The notes beneath the pieces were generated by a model, which did not search any database, was not told the origin of the DNA, and was given only the letters and a program-made list of their open reading frames with translations. Both the position numbers and the translations under genes were made by a program. A stretch of DNA of 7,400 nucleotides, from NCBI GenBank assembly GCA_903872005.1, contig CAIQJD010000551.1:1-7400 (forward strand). The letters run 5' to 3'. The stretch comes from an uncultured bacterium. GTDB lineage: Bacteria; Chloroflexota; Anaerolineae; JACIWP01. Below, in pieces: positions 6,686-7,400 of the stretch. The stretch's first letter is position 1, and each line of letters opens with the position of its first letter.

Positions 6686-6715
6686 ATGATACAACAAAAT
6701 GCCCGAATAGGCCAA
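6686..6715 (-). promoter_or_regulatory. Candidate promoter of the M28-to-84-residue-protein operon
   Basis: On the minus strand TTGGCC (6715-6710) is followed after 18 nt by TATCAT (6691-6686), matching the sigma70 consensus at four and five of six positions. It lies in an AT-rich patch between the terminator of the solute-binding-protein gene and the ATG at 6656. No comparably good promoter was seen at the internal junctions, which agrees with one transcript for all five genes. A weaker TATTCT nearer the start is an alternative -10. Confidence 0.5.
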
Positions 6716-6730
6716 TCGCCAGCGCGCCAC

Positions 6731-6765
6731 ACAAAACTCCCCGCCGGCCGCGGCCGGCGGGGAGT
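6731..6765 (-). terminator. Intrinsic terminator of the solute-binding-protein gene
   Basis: Positions 6736-6765 are a perfect 30-bp palindrome (ACTCCCCGCCGGCCG plus its complement). It would fold into a very GC-rich stem with a minimal loop. On the minus strand it is followed by TTTTGTGT, giving the usual U-tract, about 40 nt after the stop of the solute-binding-protein gene. It insulates the downstream M28 operon, whose candidate promoter begins about 20 nt further on. Confidence 0.85.
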
Positions 6766-6806
6766 CGTGCGCGCCCAGCAATCAGGCGCGTGCCGGTACC
6801 ATCAGA

Positions 6807-7400
6807 CTACTTCTTGGTGGTGTCCCAGATCCAGATGTCGCCAGGCTTGTAGAGCGCCATCCACCAGCCGAGGCTGGCGCCGTTGATCCAGTCCACGCCC
6901 TGCAGCCGCTTGCTCTTGCTGAGGATGAAGGACGGAGCGGCCGTCGTGAAGAACGGGATTTCCTGGTTCAGGATGCAGTCCATTTCCTGGAAGTACTTGG
7001 TGCGCTGAGCCGGATCAGTTTCCTTGGCGGTGAGGGCGAAGAGTTCGCTCACGCGCTTGTTCTCCCAGTTCCAGCAGTTCTTGGCCTTGACGGAATCGTA
7101 CTGATCGGGGCAGCCCCATTTGCCGGCGTTGGTGCTGGAGTTCGGATCGGCGAAGGCGGCCATGCCGCCCGGATCGGCGCCGGGGCCCCACAGCAGCACC
7201 ATGGTGTCCCAATCGCGGCCGCGCGGGCCACGCCCATCAATGTACTCGGTGATGATGGAGTTGTCAATGAGGTCCACGTTGGCCTTGAAGCCGAGCTTGC
7301 GGACCGCTTCCTGCATGATGGGCAGGTAATCGAGGCGGGGCTTGTTGCCGAGCCAGGACATGAAGTCCATGACCCAGTCGCCGCGCTTCTCTTTCGGCCA
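6807..7400 (-). CDS. ABC-transporter substrate-binding protein, family 5 (C-terminal part; 5' end beyond right edge)
   Basis: The last 197 residues of an extracellular solute-binding protein of the DppA/OppA type (SBP_bac_5), which captures peptides, nickel complexes or oligosaccharides for an ABC importer. The frame is open to the right edge, so the signal peptide and N-terminal lobe are outside the window; an internal Met at 7370 is not a credible start. Family features of the C-terminal lobe include the stretch leading to the hinge (YLPIMQEAVRKLGFKANVDL), the conserved DWDTMVLLWGPGADPGG segment, the helix ERTKYFQEMD-like region (AQRTKYFQEMDCILNQEIPFF) and the closing VDWINGASLGWWMALYKP. 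Three cysteines occur in the segment. Permease and ATPase genes are not in the window, and the terminator after it shows that it ends its transcription unit. The ligand is unknown. Confidence 0.9.
   Translation of the reverse strand, partial: WPKEKRGDWVMDFMSWLGNKPRLDYLPIMQEAVRKLGFKANVDLIDNSIITEYIDGRGPRGRDWDTMVLLWGPGADPGGMAAFADPNSSTNAGKWGCPDQYDSVKAKNCWNWENKRVSELFALTAKETDPAQRTKYFQEMDCILNQEIPFFTTAAPSFILSKSKRLQGVDWINGASLGWWMALYKPGDIWIWDTTKK

Noticed and set aside
6657..6734. Upstream Met start for the M28 peptidase (26 extra residues)
   Set aside because: It would put the candidate promoter inside the coding region and move the signal peptide away from the N-terminus. ATG 6656 has a nearby GGAAG and an immediate signal peptide.

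Overview
The window most likely comes from a bacterium of the phylum Chloroflexota (Anaerolineae/Caldilineae-like). This is an inference from style, not from a marker gene. The DNA is GC-rich. Two of the exported proteins carry Pro/Thr 'PTPTPT' linkers, one of them ends in a WLPLVRK tail, and LysM+M23 envelope hydrolases of the kind seen here are common in that phylum. There is no rRNA, tRNA, CRISPR array, transposase or phage gene, and the region reads as ordinary chromosome.

Layout from left to right. (1) Positions 1-886, minus strand: most of a six-helix membrane protein of unknown function, whose C-terminal tail is a 39-bp/13-residue Pro-Trp repeat running off the left edge. (2) Positions 887-1073: a divergent promoter region with good sigma70-type elements on both strands. 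(3) Positions 1074-2132, plus strand: a secreted LysM-LysM-M23 cell-wall peptidase starting at TTG. (4) Positions 2140-2190: a small and a large hairpin between convergent genes. (5) Positions 2233-6656, minus strand: five closely packed genes. In transcription order they are an exported M28 aminopeptidase with a C-terminal beta-sandwich-like domain, a YegS/diacylglycerol-kinase-family lipid kinase, a CaCA-type Ca2+/H+ antiporter, a stand-alone CinA C-terminal domain (PncC, NMN amidohydrolase) and an 84-residue protein of unknown function. The first two junctions are ATGA stop/start overlaps, and the last gene begins one base after the CinA stop, so this is very probably one translationally coupled operon. 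(6) Positions 6657-6806: a promoter for that operon and a strong hairpin terminator for the next gene. (7) Positions 6807-7400, minus strand: the C-terminal part of a family 5 ABC-transporter solute-binding protein, cut by the right edge.

The theme is the cell envelope: peptidoglycan remodelling, extracellular peptide breakdown, peptide or solute capture, lipid phosphorylation and cation antiport, with one NAD-salvage enzyme. The gene families are known. The points most worth a second look are the tail-bearing two-domain M28 peptidase, the mixed but tightly coupled operon with its small terminal gene, the repeat tail of the first protein, and a strong excess of the palindrome GCCGGC across coding and non-coding DNA.
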